Origin: CAIUSP01 sp964594365
Lineage (GTDB): Bacteria > Actinomycetota > Thermoleophilia > Solirubrobacterales > 70-9
Reading direction: 5' to 3'
Assembly (NCBI GenBank): GCA_964594365.1
Contig: CAZQMB010000017.1
Coordinates: forward strand, 1 to 28,306
DNA: 28,306 nucleotides
The notes beneath the pieces are model-generated. The model had not been told where the DNA came from and ran no database searches. It saw nothing but the letters and a program-made list of their open reading frames with translations. Both the position numbers and the translations under genes were made by a program. Shown here piece by piece: positions 14,767 to 22,481 of the stretch; the first letter of the stretch is position 1; each line of letters begins with the position of its first letter.

Positions 14767-16925
14767 AGGCTCGAAGCGTCTCGGTGATCATCCCGACGCT
14801 CTCCGCGGAGAGATGCGGAGAGGCGATCGATTCACTCGCGCAGGAGGGCTCCGAGTTCGAGACGATCGTGGTCGACAATCGGGACCGAGCTTCGATCGGC
14901 GTCGCACCCATCCCCGAAACACCGGGAGTCAGGGTGCTCACCCCAGGCCGCAACCTCGGCTACTCGGCTGCGATCAACCTCGCTGCACGTGAGACCGATG
15001 GGGATTCACTGGTCCTGTTGAACGACGATTGCCTGGTCGAGGAGGGCTTCGTGTCAGAGATCGTGTCCGTCCTCGATCCCGCTTCGAAGATCACGATGGC
15101 GGCAGGCGTGATGCGGCAGGCCCGCAACCCCGAGCTGATCGATTCGGCCGGAATGGAGCTCGATGAGACGCTTCTCGTCTTCGACTATCTGCACGGCCAG
15201 CCGATATCCGTCCTCGGCGGAGACGTCGTCGATCCGATCGGCCCTTCGGGGGCCGCCGCCGCCTTCGATCGAGAGGCCTTCCTCGAGGTCGGTGGCTTCG
15301 ACGAGAACCTCTTTGCCTACTGGGAGGATGTGGACCTCGTCCTGCGGATGCGAGAGCGTGGTGGGCGTTGTCGGCTTGCCACCCAGGCGCGCGGGACGCA
15401 TCAGCACTCAGCGACCTTGGGTTCAGGGTCGGAGGAGAAGAACCGCTTGATGGGCTTCGGGCGCGGCTACGTGCTGCGGAAGTGGGGGGTGTTGACACCC
15501 AAGCGATTTGCCTCCGTCGTCGCCCGTGACCTACCGATCACGGTCGGCCAGATCCTGGTCGATCGGAATCTCGGTGGGTTGAGGGGCAGGGCGGCCGGAC
15601 TGAGGACACATCCTGATCGCCATACGTATCCGCAGGACCTTCCCGGGTCGATCGGTCTCTGGACCAACTTGCGCCGCCGCCTGCGCCGCCGCAGTGAGAT
15701 CAAGAGCGCCTCTCCTCGCCCTGCCGGAGGAGGTCGCGCAGCGGTTGTCTTCCACACCTCGTTGATCGGCGGGCCGGTGAGGTCACTCGTGAACGAGGTC
15801 CGTTGGCTCTCCAGCCAGAGACCGGTCGATGTGGCGGTGCCGTCTGGCGAGCCGGTGGATCCGATCTATCGGGAGCTCGGAGGAGAAGTGGTGTCCCTTC
15901 CATATTCGATCGTGTCCGCCAATCAGGGAGACCACTCTCGTCTTGGGTCTTTGCGCAGGTTGCGAGAGGAGACCCGCATGTTTCGTGCATGGCTTCGGTC
16001 CCGCGACGTGGAACTCGTCCTTGCAGTCACCACGGTCCTGCCGTCGTTGGTCTTTGCGGCACGGCTGGAGCGGATTCCGGTCTTGCTCTACGCAGCCGAG
16101 ATACCGCCGCGAGAGAGGCGCCCGGGGGAGGGGAGGGTCGCCGCGCTCGTGAGGAGGCTCACGATGGAAGGGCTGATTCGCCTCGAATCGAGGCTCGCCC
16201 GGACCGTGATCGTCTGCTCTCCGGGTGTCTCGCGGCTGATGTCCGATCCGGCCCGCGCAGTCGTCCACTACCCGCCGATCGAGCAGTCCGAATGCACCGG
16301 GGATGCCTCGTCGTTCAGATCCGACAACGGCATCGAGCCGAAGGCACCGTTGCTCGTCTGCATCGGATCGATAAGCCGGGGACGTGGGCAACACGCTCTC
16401 ATCTCCTCGCTCCCTCGTCTGCTCGAGGAGTTCCCGGATCTGAGAGTGCTGATCAACGGAGCGCCCTTCCCGAGAGAACAGGATCTTTCCTACTCGGCCG
16501 AACTGGACCGGCAGATCGAGGAACTGGGTCTCGGCTCAGTCGTCATCCGCAGGGAACGGACTGATCCGCTCGGCCCTCTCCTCTCTGCAGCCGACATTGC
16601 CGTGAACCCCGCGACCACTTACAACGAGGGGTTCGGTCGGGTTGCGTTCGAGGCAGGCCTTGCCGGCACTCCGATGGTCGCCACGGCGAGGGGCGTGCTT
16701 CCAGAGCTTCACGAGGACGGCGAGACGATCCTGCTCGTGCCGCCCTCGGATCCGGAAGCCCTGGGCCGAGCGATCGCTGAGTTGTTGAGAGACGAGGGGA
16801 AGCGCAAGCTGATCGCTTCGGGTGCAGCGAGGCTGGCACGTGAGTTGGCATCGCCGGAGGTATCCCTGGAGGTATTCCGTGGCGCAATCGAGTCGGTCGA
16901 CTCAGGAGTCGTCACGAACCCCTGA
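14763..16925 (+). CDS. Bifunctional glycosyltransferase: GT2 domain fused to GT4 domain
   Basis: 720 residues, two enzymes in one chain. Residues 1-~300 are a GT2 (GT-A) domain: SVSVIIPTLSAERC, NLGYSAAINLA, VLLNDDC (metal-binding acidic triad) and FDENLFAYWEDVDLVLRM, like rhamnosyltransferase-type family members. After a basic linker (RRRLRRRSEIK) residues ~330-720 are a GT4 (GT-B) domain with HTSLIGGPVRSLVNEVRWLS, PLLVCIGSISRGRGQH and the nucleotide-sugar site YNEGFGRVAFEAGLAGTP. Such fusions usually add two consecutive sugars. The GTG start overlaps the methyltransferase stop by four bases. The 3' end overlaps the convergent GT2 gene by 24 bases. Donors and acceptors are unknown. Confidence 0.9.
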   Translation: MKARSVSVIIPTLSAERCGEAIDSLAQEGSEFETIVVDNRDRASIGVAPIPETPGVRVLTPGRNLGYSAAINLAARETDGDSLVLLNDDCLVEEGFVSEIVSVLDPASKITMAAGVMRQARNPELIDSAGMELDETLLVFDYLHGQPISVLGGDVVDPIGPSGAAAAFDREAFLEVGGFDENLFAYWEDVDLVLRMRERGGRCRLATQARGTHQHSATLGSGSEEKNRLMGFGRGYVLRKWGVLTPKRFASVVARDLPITVGQILVDRNLGGLRGRAAGLRTHPDRHTYPQDLPGSIGLWTNLRRRLRRRSEIKSASPRPAGGGRAAVVFHTSLIGGPVRSLVNEVRWLSSQRPVDVAVPSGEPVDPIYRELGGEVVSLPYSIVSANQGDHSRLGSLRRLREETRMFRAWLRSRDVELVLAVTTVLPSLVFAARLERIPVLLYAAEIPPRERRPGEGRVAALVRRLTMEGLIRLESRLARTVIVCSPGVSRLMSDPARAVVHYPPIEQSECTGDASSFRSDNGIEPKAPLLVCIGSISRGRGQHALISSLPRLLEEFPDLRVLINGAPFPREQDLSYSAELDRQIEELGLGSVVIRRERTDPLGPLLSAADIAVNPATTYNEGFGRVAFEAGLAGTPMVATARGVLPELHEDGETILLVPPSDPEALGRAIAELLRDEGKRKLIASGAARLARELASPEVSLEVFRGAIESVDSGVVTNP

Positions 16926-17816
16926 GGCGATCTTCAGAGCCTGCAGTTCCGCACGCTCCGCATCCATGTTGCGCCTGAGGATCCGCTTCGCGACGAGCCG
17001 CAATCTCAGTCTGGTCGTGAGTGCAGCGGTGCTGAGGCGAGCGGCCCGTGCGCCAACGAGCCTGCGGATCACGCGCTCCCTGTTGACGGCAGAGAGGAGT
17101 CGACCGTCATCCTCGAATCGCCTCCCGGTCGAGGTGCCTCCGATGTGAATCAGCGTCGCGACGTCTGGCGCGAAGATGGAACTCACACCGTTCCTGCCGG
17201 CCCTGAGTCCGAGGTCGAGATCCTCGGACATCAACTCGATCCGCTCGTCGAACGGCCCGAGTCGCTCGAGGATCTCCGTTGGTCCGGCGATGACCGCACC
17301 GGTGAGCCAGGTGACCTCCGTCGTCCTGTCGATCCGCCATGGCTCGGTTTTCGCGAGCATCCATTCCGGTTGGATCGAACCCGGAGTGAGGGCGCCGACC
17401 CAGGGCCAGATGCCTGTCACGGGTCCACTCGAGGACGGCTGCGTGGTGCCGTCTGCCCACAGGAGGCGGGGACCTACCAGCGCGCTACGTTCGGCTGAGA
17501 GCTCGGCCAAGCGGAGGATCGAGTCGTCCATCAACCGGACATCCGGGTTACAGAGCACGGTCACAGGCGCTCTGGCCATCTGGACGCCTCGGTTGGAGGC
17601 GGCGCCGAAGCCGAGATTCGAGTCGAGACGTTCGATCTGGACGGGACCGCTCCACTCCTGCGCGATCTTCGTCGGATCCTCTGAAGAGGCGTTGTCGACC
17701 ACGATCAGCTCGATCGAGTGGTCGGCCGGGAGGTGTTCCAACATCGATTGGATCAACCCCGAGAGGTCTTCGTCCGACTCCCAGGTCGCCACCACGAAAC
17801 TGACCTCGGGCCTCAT
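16902..17816 (-). CDS. GT2 family glycosyltransferase
   Basis: 304 residues with a single GT-A domain: EVSFVVATWESDEDLSGLIQ, LIVVDNASSEDP, LDSNLGFGAASNRG, VLCNPDVRL (in place of the DxD triad, as in rhamnosyltransferase-like GT2 enzymes), WLTGAVIAG and FDERIELMSEDLDLGLRA. It is the last gene of the five-gene minus-strand export operon; its ATG overlaps the previous gene's stop (ATGA). Its 3' end overlaps the convergent GT2-GT4 gene. It likely extends the lipid-linked glycan on the cytoplasmic face of the membrane; the sugar is unknown. Confidence 0.9.
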   Translation of the reverse strand: MRPEVSFVVATWESDEDLSGLIQSMLEHLPADHSIELIVVDNASSEDPTKIAQEWSGPVQIERLDSNLGFGAASNRGVQMARAPVTVLCNPDVRLMDDSILRLAELSAERSALVGPRLLWADGTTQPSSSGPVTGIWPWVGALTPGSIQPEWMLAKTEPWRIDRTTEVTWLTGAVIAGPTEILERLGPFDERIELMSEDLDLGLRAGRNGVSSIFAPDVATLIHIGGTSTGRRFEDDGRLLSAVNRERVIRRLVGARAARLSTAALTTRLRLRLVAKRILRRNMDAERAELQALKIASGVRDDS

Positions 17817-18724
17817 CCCTGTCTCGATCCTTCCAGTCCCGCCATCCGCCCCGCAGCGGACCGCAGCGCCGAGAAGGAGAACTTGATCAGGACCCCCAGA
17901 TAGATCGCCGAGTTGTAGAGAGGATTGTGCTCAGGCGCGAGGTGGTCTCGATAGAACCGGATCATCCCTTCGTGGAATGCCCAGTTGAGCCTCAGGGGTC
18001 GGAAGCGTCCGCTGCTGGCGCCCTTCACGTGAGTGGCGCAGGTATCAGGCACGAACCAGGTGATCCAGCCGCGTTCGGCAAACCGCCAGCACAGGTCGAG
18101 ATCCTCCATGTACATCCAGTAGCGCTCGTCGAATCCTCCGAGGTCCTCGAACCACTTCCGTCTGATCAGCATCAGGGCACCGTTGACCGCATCCACCCGG
18201 CCTCCATCCGCAGCGGCAGGTGCCAGGTACTCCTGCATCGCCCGGGGTGCGCTGTTGCGCCTGCTGATTCCCGCGAAGTGAGACAGCGCGCTCAGGGGCG
18301 TGGGGAAGGACCGGCGGGCCGCATGGTCCTCGGAGCCGTCGGGCAGGATCAGCCGACATCCGGAGATGCCGATCTCGGGATTGGAGCGCATCCTCGCGAT
18401 CAGGGTCTGGAGCGTGTCCGGCTCGAGCACTACGTCCGGATTCAGCGCCAGCAGGAACTCGGAATCTCCCCTCGACGCTGCCAGGTTGGTCGCACTCGAG
18501 AAACCGAGGTTCGACTTCGATTCGGTCAGGTCCACCGACGGAAACCGCTCTGCCACCAATGCACAGGTCCCGTCAGAGGAGGCATTGTCTACGACCGCCA
18601 CCCGTCCGATCGAAACCCCGGTCGAGCCCTCGATCGAATCCAGGCAGCGACCGATGTGCTCCGCCGACTGGTGGGTGACGATTGCGACGTCCACCGCGCC
18701 CACCTCGGTCGAGGACTCGCTCAC
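17813..18724 (-). CDS. GT2 family glycosyltransferase (rhamnosyltransferase-like)
   Basis: 303 residues. The frame is open well upstream, but the upstream part is a shadow of the Wzm gene. The GTG at 18722-18724 overlaps the wzm stop by four bases, has GAGGAG ahead, and places the catalytic fold right at the N-terminus (VGAVDVAIVTHQSAEHIGRC). The GT-A motifs are VAVVDNASSDGT, NLGFSSATNLAA, LLALNPDVVLEPD, VDAVNGALMLIRRKWFEDLG and FDERYWMYMEDLDLCWRFAE, the pattern of dTDP-rhamnose-type GT2 transferases. It differs from the next GT2 gene, so the pair probably adds different sugars or linkages rather than being a fresh duplication. Confidence 0.9.
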   Translation of the reverse strand: MSESSTEVGAVDVAIVTHQSAEHIGRCLDSIEGSTGVSIGRVAVVDNASSDGTCALVAERFPSVDLTESKSNLGFSSATNLAASRGDSEFLLALNPDVVLEPDTLQTLIARMRSNPEIGISGCRLILPDGSEDHAARRSFPTPLSALSHFAGISRRNSAPRAMQEYLAPAAADGGRVDAVNGALMLIRRKWFEDLGGFDERYWMYMEDLDLCWRFAERGWITWFVPDTCATHVKGASSGRFRPLRLNWAFHEGMIRFYRDHLAPEHNPLYNSAIYLGVLIKFSFSALRSAAGRMAGLEGSRQG

Positions 18725-19581
18725 AACTCCTCGGCGACCTTGGGCGCCTCGCGGGAGAAGGCCGCCAATCCAAGCGCACAGATTGCGACGAAGATCGAGA
18801 GCGACGCCGGGAGTATCCACCAATGCCCCGAGGTCGCCTCGACCACGCCGGGAGCGTTCGGGTCGATTATCCAGTGGTGCGCCTGTATGAAGATGAGGCT
18901 CAACGGATTCAGTTCGATCAGCGCTCGCATCCCCTCCGGTGCAACCTCGATCGGATAGAGGATCGGCGTCCCGTAGAAGAGTGCGAGCCCGATCACGGTC
19001 CAGATCAGACCGATGTCCCTGAAGCGGGGATAGAAGGCGCTCAGCAGGAAGGAGGTACCGAGGGTCAGAGCGAGCAGCCAGAGCAGGATCACCGGCAGGA
19101 AGAGCCAAGTGAGCATCGGCTCGACTCCGCTGATGATGATGAAGGCGAATACTGCGATCAGGTTGATCGTCAGGGTCATGAAGGTCGTGAGGACGGTGGA
19201 GGTGGGGATGACTATCCGCGGCAACTGGGCCCTCCTCACGAGGCCCTCGTTGTCCACCAGCGATCCGACGGCAGCGTTGGTCGCATCTCCGAACAGCGAG
19301 TAGAGCATGATGTTCAGCAGGAGCAAAGACGCGTAGTCGGGTACCTGATCACCGAACCTGAACACCTTGGTGAATACGAGCAAGAGGATCCCGAAGAGCA
19401 TCAGCGGGCGGGCCAGGGACCAGATGTATCCCAGTACGGTCCCGTGGAACCCGAGCTTGAAGTCGGTGACCGAGGTGAGCCAGAGCAGCGAGAAGAATCG
19501 GCGTGCTGACCCCCCGAAGGCCGAGGGCCCCGGGATCTTCTCCAGCGGCGGATGTTCGGCGGTGCTCTCCGTTGACTTCAT
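18721..19581 (-). CDS. wzm: ABC-2 type polysaccharide export permease (Wzm-like)
   Basis: 286 residues with about six hydrophobic segments. The N-terminal cytoplasmic part RFFSLLWLTSVTDFKLGFHG and the following GYIWSLARPLMLFGILLLVF are typical of the TagG/Wzm family. YPRFRDIGLIWTVIGLALFY and FYGTPILYPIEVAPEGMRAL, followed by LNPLSLIFIQAHHWII, are strongly conserved in O-antigen and teichoic acid exporters. It forms the membrane channel with the ATPase encoded immediately upstream; the two genes overlap by four bases (ATGA). It should move a lipid-linked glycan across the cytoplasmic membrane. Confidence 0.93.
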   Translation of the reverse strand: MKSTESTAEHPPLEKIPGPSAFGGSARRFFSLLWLTSVTDFKLGFHGTVLGYIWSLARPLMLFGILLLVFTKVFRFGDQVPDYASLLLLNIMLYSLFGDATNAAVGSLVDNEGLVRRAQLPRIVIPTSTVLTTFMTLTINLIAVFAFIIISGVEPMLTWLFLPVILLWLLALTLGTSFLLSAFYPRFRDIGLIWTVIGLALFYGTPILYPIEVAPEGMRALIELNPLSLIFIQAHHWIIDPNAPGVVEATSGHWWILPASLSIFVAICALGLAAFSREAPKVAEEL

Positions 19582-20822
19582 CGCTCGGCGTCCACTCGTC
19601 GGGCCCTCTTGCCGTACGGAATTGCAACCAGTGTCCCCGCTGCTGCGCCCTTGACTACCGAGAAGGGGAAGGCCTGGCTGGTCGGCTGGACTAGTTCTCC
19701 TTCATCTACCGAGCTCAGGTAGTACCTCAGCATGTAGTCACCAACTCCCAGAGGACACTCGAATTCGAATCTGACCTCGGCCTGCTCGCCCGGCCCGAGG
19801 TCTCGTATCTCCTCCGCGTCGGAGGCCATCGCCGCGACTCTGATCACCGAGCTGGTAGCGATCTCGACGTAGAGGAGGAGGTCTCCGACCGGCTCGTTGC
19901 CCTCTATCTCGACGACGATCTGGAGCGGTTGACCGGAGTGGACAGCGCGAACGGGATTGTCGTCGGAGTCACGGAGTTCTATCCGGCTGACTCGGGCTCT
20001 GAGACTCGATCCACCCGTCCTCTCGGGGTGGGTGTGTTCCTCGTACGAGATCTCCACATACCGGTCTGCGACCTCGGTGGGGTCTCCGATCGCGTCGACG
20101 ACCCCGCCCTCGATCAACATCGCGCGGTCGCAATAGCGTTGGACCGCCGCCATGTCGTGGGTGACGAGGACGATCGTCTTTCCCTGGGACCGCAGGAAGG
20201 TGAGCGCGTCGGCGCATTTGCGCTGGAAGGCGGCATCTCCCACGGCAAGCACCTCGTCGATCAAGAGCACATCCGCACGCGCCTGGAGCATCAGCGCGAA
20301 CGCGAGCCGGACTTGCATCCCGGAGGAGTAGTTCTTCAGCTTCAGGTCCGTGTAGTCCTGGAGTTCGGCGAAGTCGAGCACCTCGTCGTATCGATCGTGG
20401 GCCTCGGTGGCCGTGAGGCCCATCATCACTCCGTTGAGCGCAACGTTCTCCCGCGCTGTGAGGTCGGGGTTGAATCCGACTCCGAGCTCGATGAAGGGGG
20501 CGATCCGCCCCGCGACCTCTATCTCTCCCGAATCGAGGTGGTAGATGGACGCCATCAGTTTCAGCAGTGTGCTCTTGCCGGATCCGTTCCTGCCCACGAT
20601 GCCGAAGAACTCACCCGCTTCGATCTCGAAATCGACCCCGTTCAGAGCCACCAGTCGCCTCTCGTCCCTTCCGAGCAGATGGCCCGGGTTCAGCAGGTGT
20701 TCCTTCAAGGTCTCGCTCTGATTGCTCAAGACCCTGAAGGACTTGGTCACCCCGCGGGCCCTGACGGAGAGAGGCCCGGCTGCTTCGTAGGTGGTCGTCG
20801 GATCTGCGGGTCCGGTCCTCAC
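19578..20822 (-). CDS. wzt: ABC polysaccharide exporter ATPase (Wzt-like) with C-terminal glycan-binding domain
   Basis: 414 residues. The ATPase half has Walker A GRNGSGKST (77-85), signature YSSGMQVRLAFAL (165-177), Walker B DVLLIDEVLAVGD and switch THD. ETLKEHLLNPGHLLGRDERR before the nucleotide domain is typical of the TagH/Wzt group. Residues ~260-414 form an extra beta-rich domain (RVSRIELRDSDDNPVRAVHS, FECPLGVGDYMLRYYLSSVD) matching the Wzt C-terminal carbohydrate-binding domain, which in known systems recognises a capped O-polysaccharide chain end. This argues for export of a completed polymer. The start is GTG at 20820-20822, overlapping the previous stop; the open frame further upstream is a shadow of the neighbouring glycosyltransferase. 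Confidence 0.93.
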   Translation of the reverse strand: MRTGPADPTTTYEAAGPLSVRARGVTKSFRVLSNQSETLKEHLLNPGHLLGRDERRLVALNGVDFEIEAGEFFGIVGRNGSGKSTLLKLMASIYHLDSGEIEVAGRIAPFIELGVGFNPDLTARENVALNGVMMGLTATEAHDRYDEVLDFAELQDYTDLKLKNYSSGMQVRLAFALMLQARADVLLIDEVLAVGDAAFQRKCADALTFLRSQGKTIVLVTHDMAAVQRYCDRAMLIEGGVVDAIGDPTEVADRYVEISYEEHTHPERTGGSSLRARVSRIELRDSDDNPVRAVHSGQPLQIVVEIEGNEPVGDLLLYVEIATSSVIRVAAMASDAEEIRDLGPGEQAEVRFEFECPLGVGDYMLRYYLSSVDEGELVQPTSQAFPFSVVKGAAAGTLVAIPYGKRARRVDAER

Positions 20823-22399
20823 AGCCTTGCCGCCTCTCCAGGTAATGCCTCTTCGAGCAGGGGAATCCTTGCATCGCTCGTCATCCCGTCGGGGTCCCTC
20901 ATGAATCGGGCTCGCGACTGTATGACTCTTCGCCAGAGCAGCCCCTTGATCCGAGAGCGTTCGATGTCGGTCGTCTCGTTCAGACCCAGATAGCGACGGA
21001 AACGCCGCAAGAAGAGAGCGAGGAAGGAAATCGAGCTCCGGTCTGCAGACTCGAGTCGCTTCACTGCCCGTGCCTTCGACCCGGTGAGTCGAGCCCCGCA
21101 TCTGATGCGGACCGCGGAAGCGAGGACGGTCAATCGGGTGGAGCCGAAGTAGTAGTTCATGGGGAACAACCGGCGGGCTGCGATCGTGGACGAGTCCGCG
21201 GAAGAGGATGAAGAGGTGTCCCTGAGGGTGGCTAGCAGCGAGCGCAGTGGCTGGGCCCGTCTCTTGTCCAGTCCGGATGTGGCCATCTCGAAGCCGATCA
21301 CGGCATCGCCATGCTGGACGTAGTCGTAGAGAGGCTCGTCCACGTAGGCGATATCTCCGGTTGCGAGGGCGATGCAGGCGATCCAGTGATCGTGGAAGCA
21401 GTTCACCGGCGTGTGCGGGAAGGGCAGGGCCAGCCTGAGGACCTCGGGTTTGAACATGGATGCGGCTCCGGTGACAGTGTTCGCGATGATCAGCGATGCG
21501 AGGTTCGTGCGGTTGTTCCTCCGCCCACGAACCCAGTAGGAAGGATGGATGACCTCGCCGCGTTCGTCCACGATCCTCGCATCGGAGTAGGCCAACGTCG
21601 TTCCAGCCGGCTCTACCGCCTCGATCAACGACTGCAGTTTGTCGGGGTGCCAGTAGTCGTCCTGGTCCGCCAGCGCGATCAGCTCGGCGGAATCGGGAAC
21701 CAGTTCCAGGGCCCGCTCGAAATTCGAGTAGAAGCCCATTCGTCGCGGTGCGGGGGAGACGTGGAAGCGCGGGTCCCCACCGATCGCAGCCTCGATCAAC
21801 GCACTCGAGTCGGGCGTCGGCTCGTCGTCCGAGATGAAGCAGATCCAGTTACGGTGGCTCTGCGCCTTGAGTGAGGCGACCTGTCGGCCGAACATCTCAG
21901 GGTCCGGGGAGTAGGTGGCCATACAGATCGCCACCTTCGGACCTGCCTCATCCTCGGGCCAGACCACCTCCTCACCCGCCTCGGGATTCGGCTGGAGGGA
22001 CAGCCGTCCGATCTCTTGAGAGGCTTCGGCTCCGGAGTGCGAGGTCGCGACCAGTTCGACCGGCACGGTTCGTCCTGCAGCGCGTGACGGTACCTCGGCA
22101 ACTGCGAGGAAACCGCTCCGGAATGCGTTACCGGCTGTTTCTCCGGTGAGCCCCTCCGCTACCGCCTCGCGATAGATGTCCTTGCGCGGCAAGCCGTAAC
22201 TCATCGGCTCGGAGCGATGTCCGTCGACTGCGATTTCGACCTCCCGTATCGATGCGCTGTCCTTGGCCGGTCGGCACCACCCTCCGACCAGGAGTGGGGT
22301 TCCCTCTCCCACCGCAAGTGAAGGGGGAAAGGGGATCTCCGATCCGACGACGATTTCGAAAGTCTCCTCAGGCCGTGAGGCCCGTTCGGCTGGACTCAT
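20819..22399 (-). CDS. GT2 family glycosyltransferase with N-terminal beta-rich domain
   Basis: 526 residues. Residues ~155-400 are a GT2 domain: VAICMATYSPDPEMFGRQVA, NWICFISDDEPTPDS, LIALADQDDYWHPDKLQSLI (the DQDD acidic motif) and NCFHDHWIACIALA, resembling rhamnan/rhamnosyl GT2 enzymes. Residues ~10-140 form a separate, probably beta-sandwich region (LLVGGWCRPAKDSASIREVE, FRSGFLAVAEVPS) of a kind found fused to glycosyltransferases, possibly for glycan binding; I cannot name it. The C-terminal ~100 residues are basic and helical. The ATG at 22397-22399 is preferred: a GATACT hexamer lies seven bases away, so the message may be leaderless. First gene of the export operon. Confidence 0.82.
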   Translation of the reverse strand: MSPAERASRPEETFEIVVGSEIPFPPSLAVGEGTPLLVGGWCRPAKDSASIREVEIAVDGHRSEPMSYGLPRKDIYREAVAEGLTGETAGNAFRSGFLAVAEVPSRAAGRTVPVELVATSHSGAEASQEIGRLSLQPNPEAGEEVVWPEDEAGPKVAICMATYSPDPEMFGRQVASLKAQSHRNWICFISDDEPTPDSSALIEAAIGGDPRFHVSPAPRRMGFYSNFERALELVPDSAELIALADQDDYWHPDKLQSLIEAVEPAGTTLAYSDARIVDERGEVIHPSYWVRGRRNNRTNLASLIIANTVTGAASMFKPEVLRLALPFPHTPVNCFHDHWIACIALATGDIAYVDEPLYDYVQHGDAVIGFEMATSGLDKRRAQPLRSLLATLRDTSSSSSADSSTIAARRLFPMNYYFGSTRLTVLASAVRIRCGARLTGSKARAVKRLESADRSSISFLALFLRRFRRYLGLNETTDIERSRIKGLLWRRVIQSRARFMRDPDGMTSDARIPLLEEALPGEAARL

Positions 22400-22481
22400 G
22401 CGTGGAGTATCGCAACGGGTTCGCTCCCGGATGACCGTGAACTGTCGCAACAGGGCCACCCCGCCGGTTACCTTCCTCGTC
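22400..22481. promoter_or_regulatory. Divergent promoter region with leaderless-type -10 elements
   Basis: This 82-base gap separates two divergent genes. On the minus strand GATACT sits about seven bases before the glycosyltransferase ATG; on the plus strand TACCTT (22469-22474) sits seven bases before the methyltransferase ATG. Neither gene has a ribosome binding site. Both spacings predict transcription starting at or next to the start codon, as in leaderless actinobacterial messages. No good -35 hexamers are seen. Confidence 0.45.

Noticed and set aside
19929..20993. Plus-strand open frame of about 354 codons opposite wzt
   Set aside because: It is the complement of the conserved Wzt ATPase and has composition expected of an antisense GC-rich frame, with no family features.
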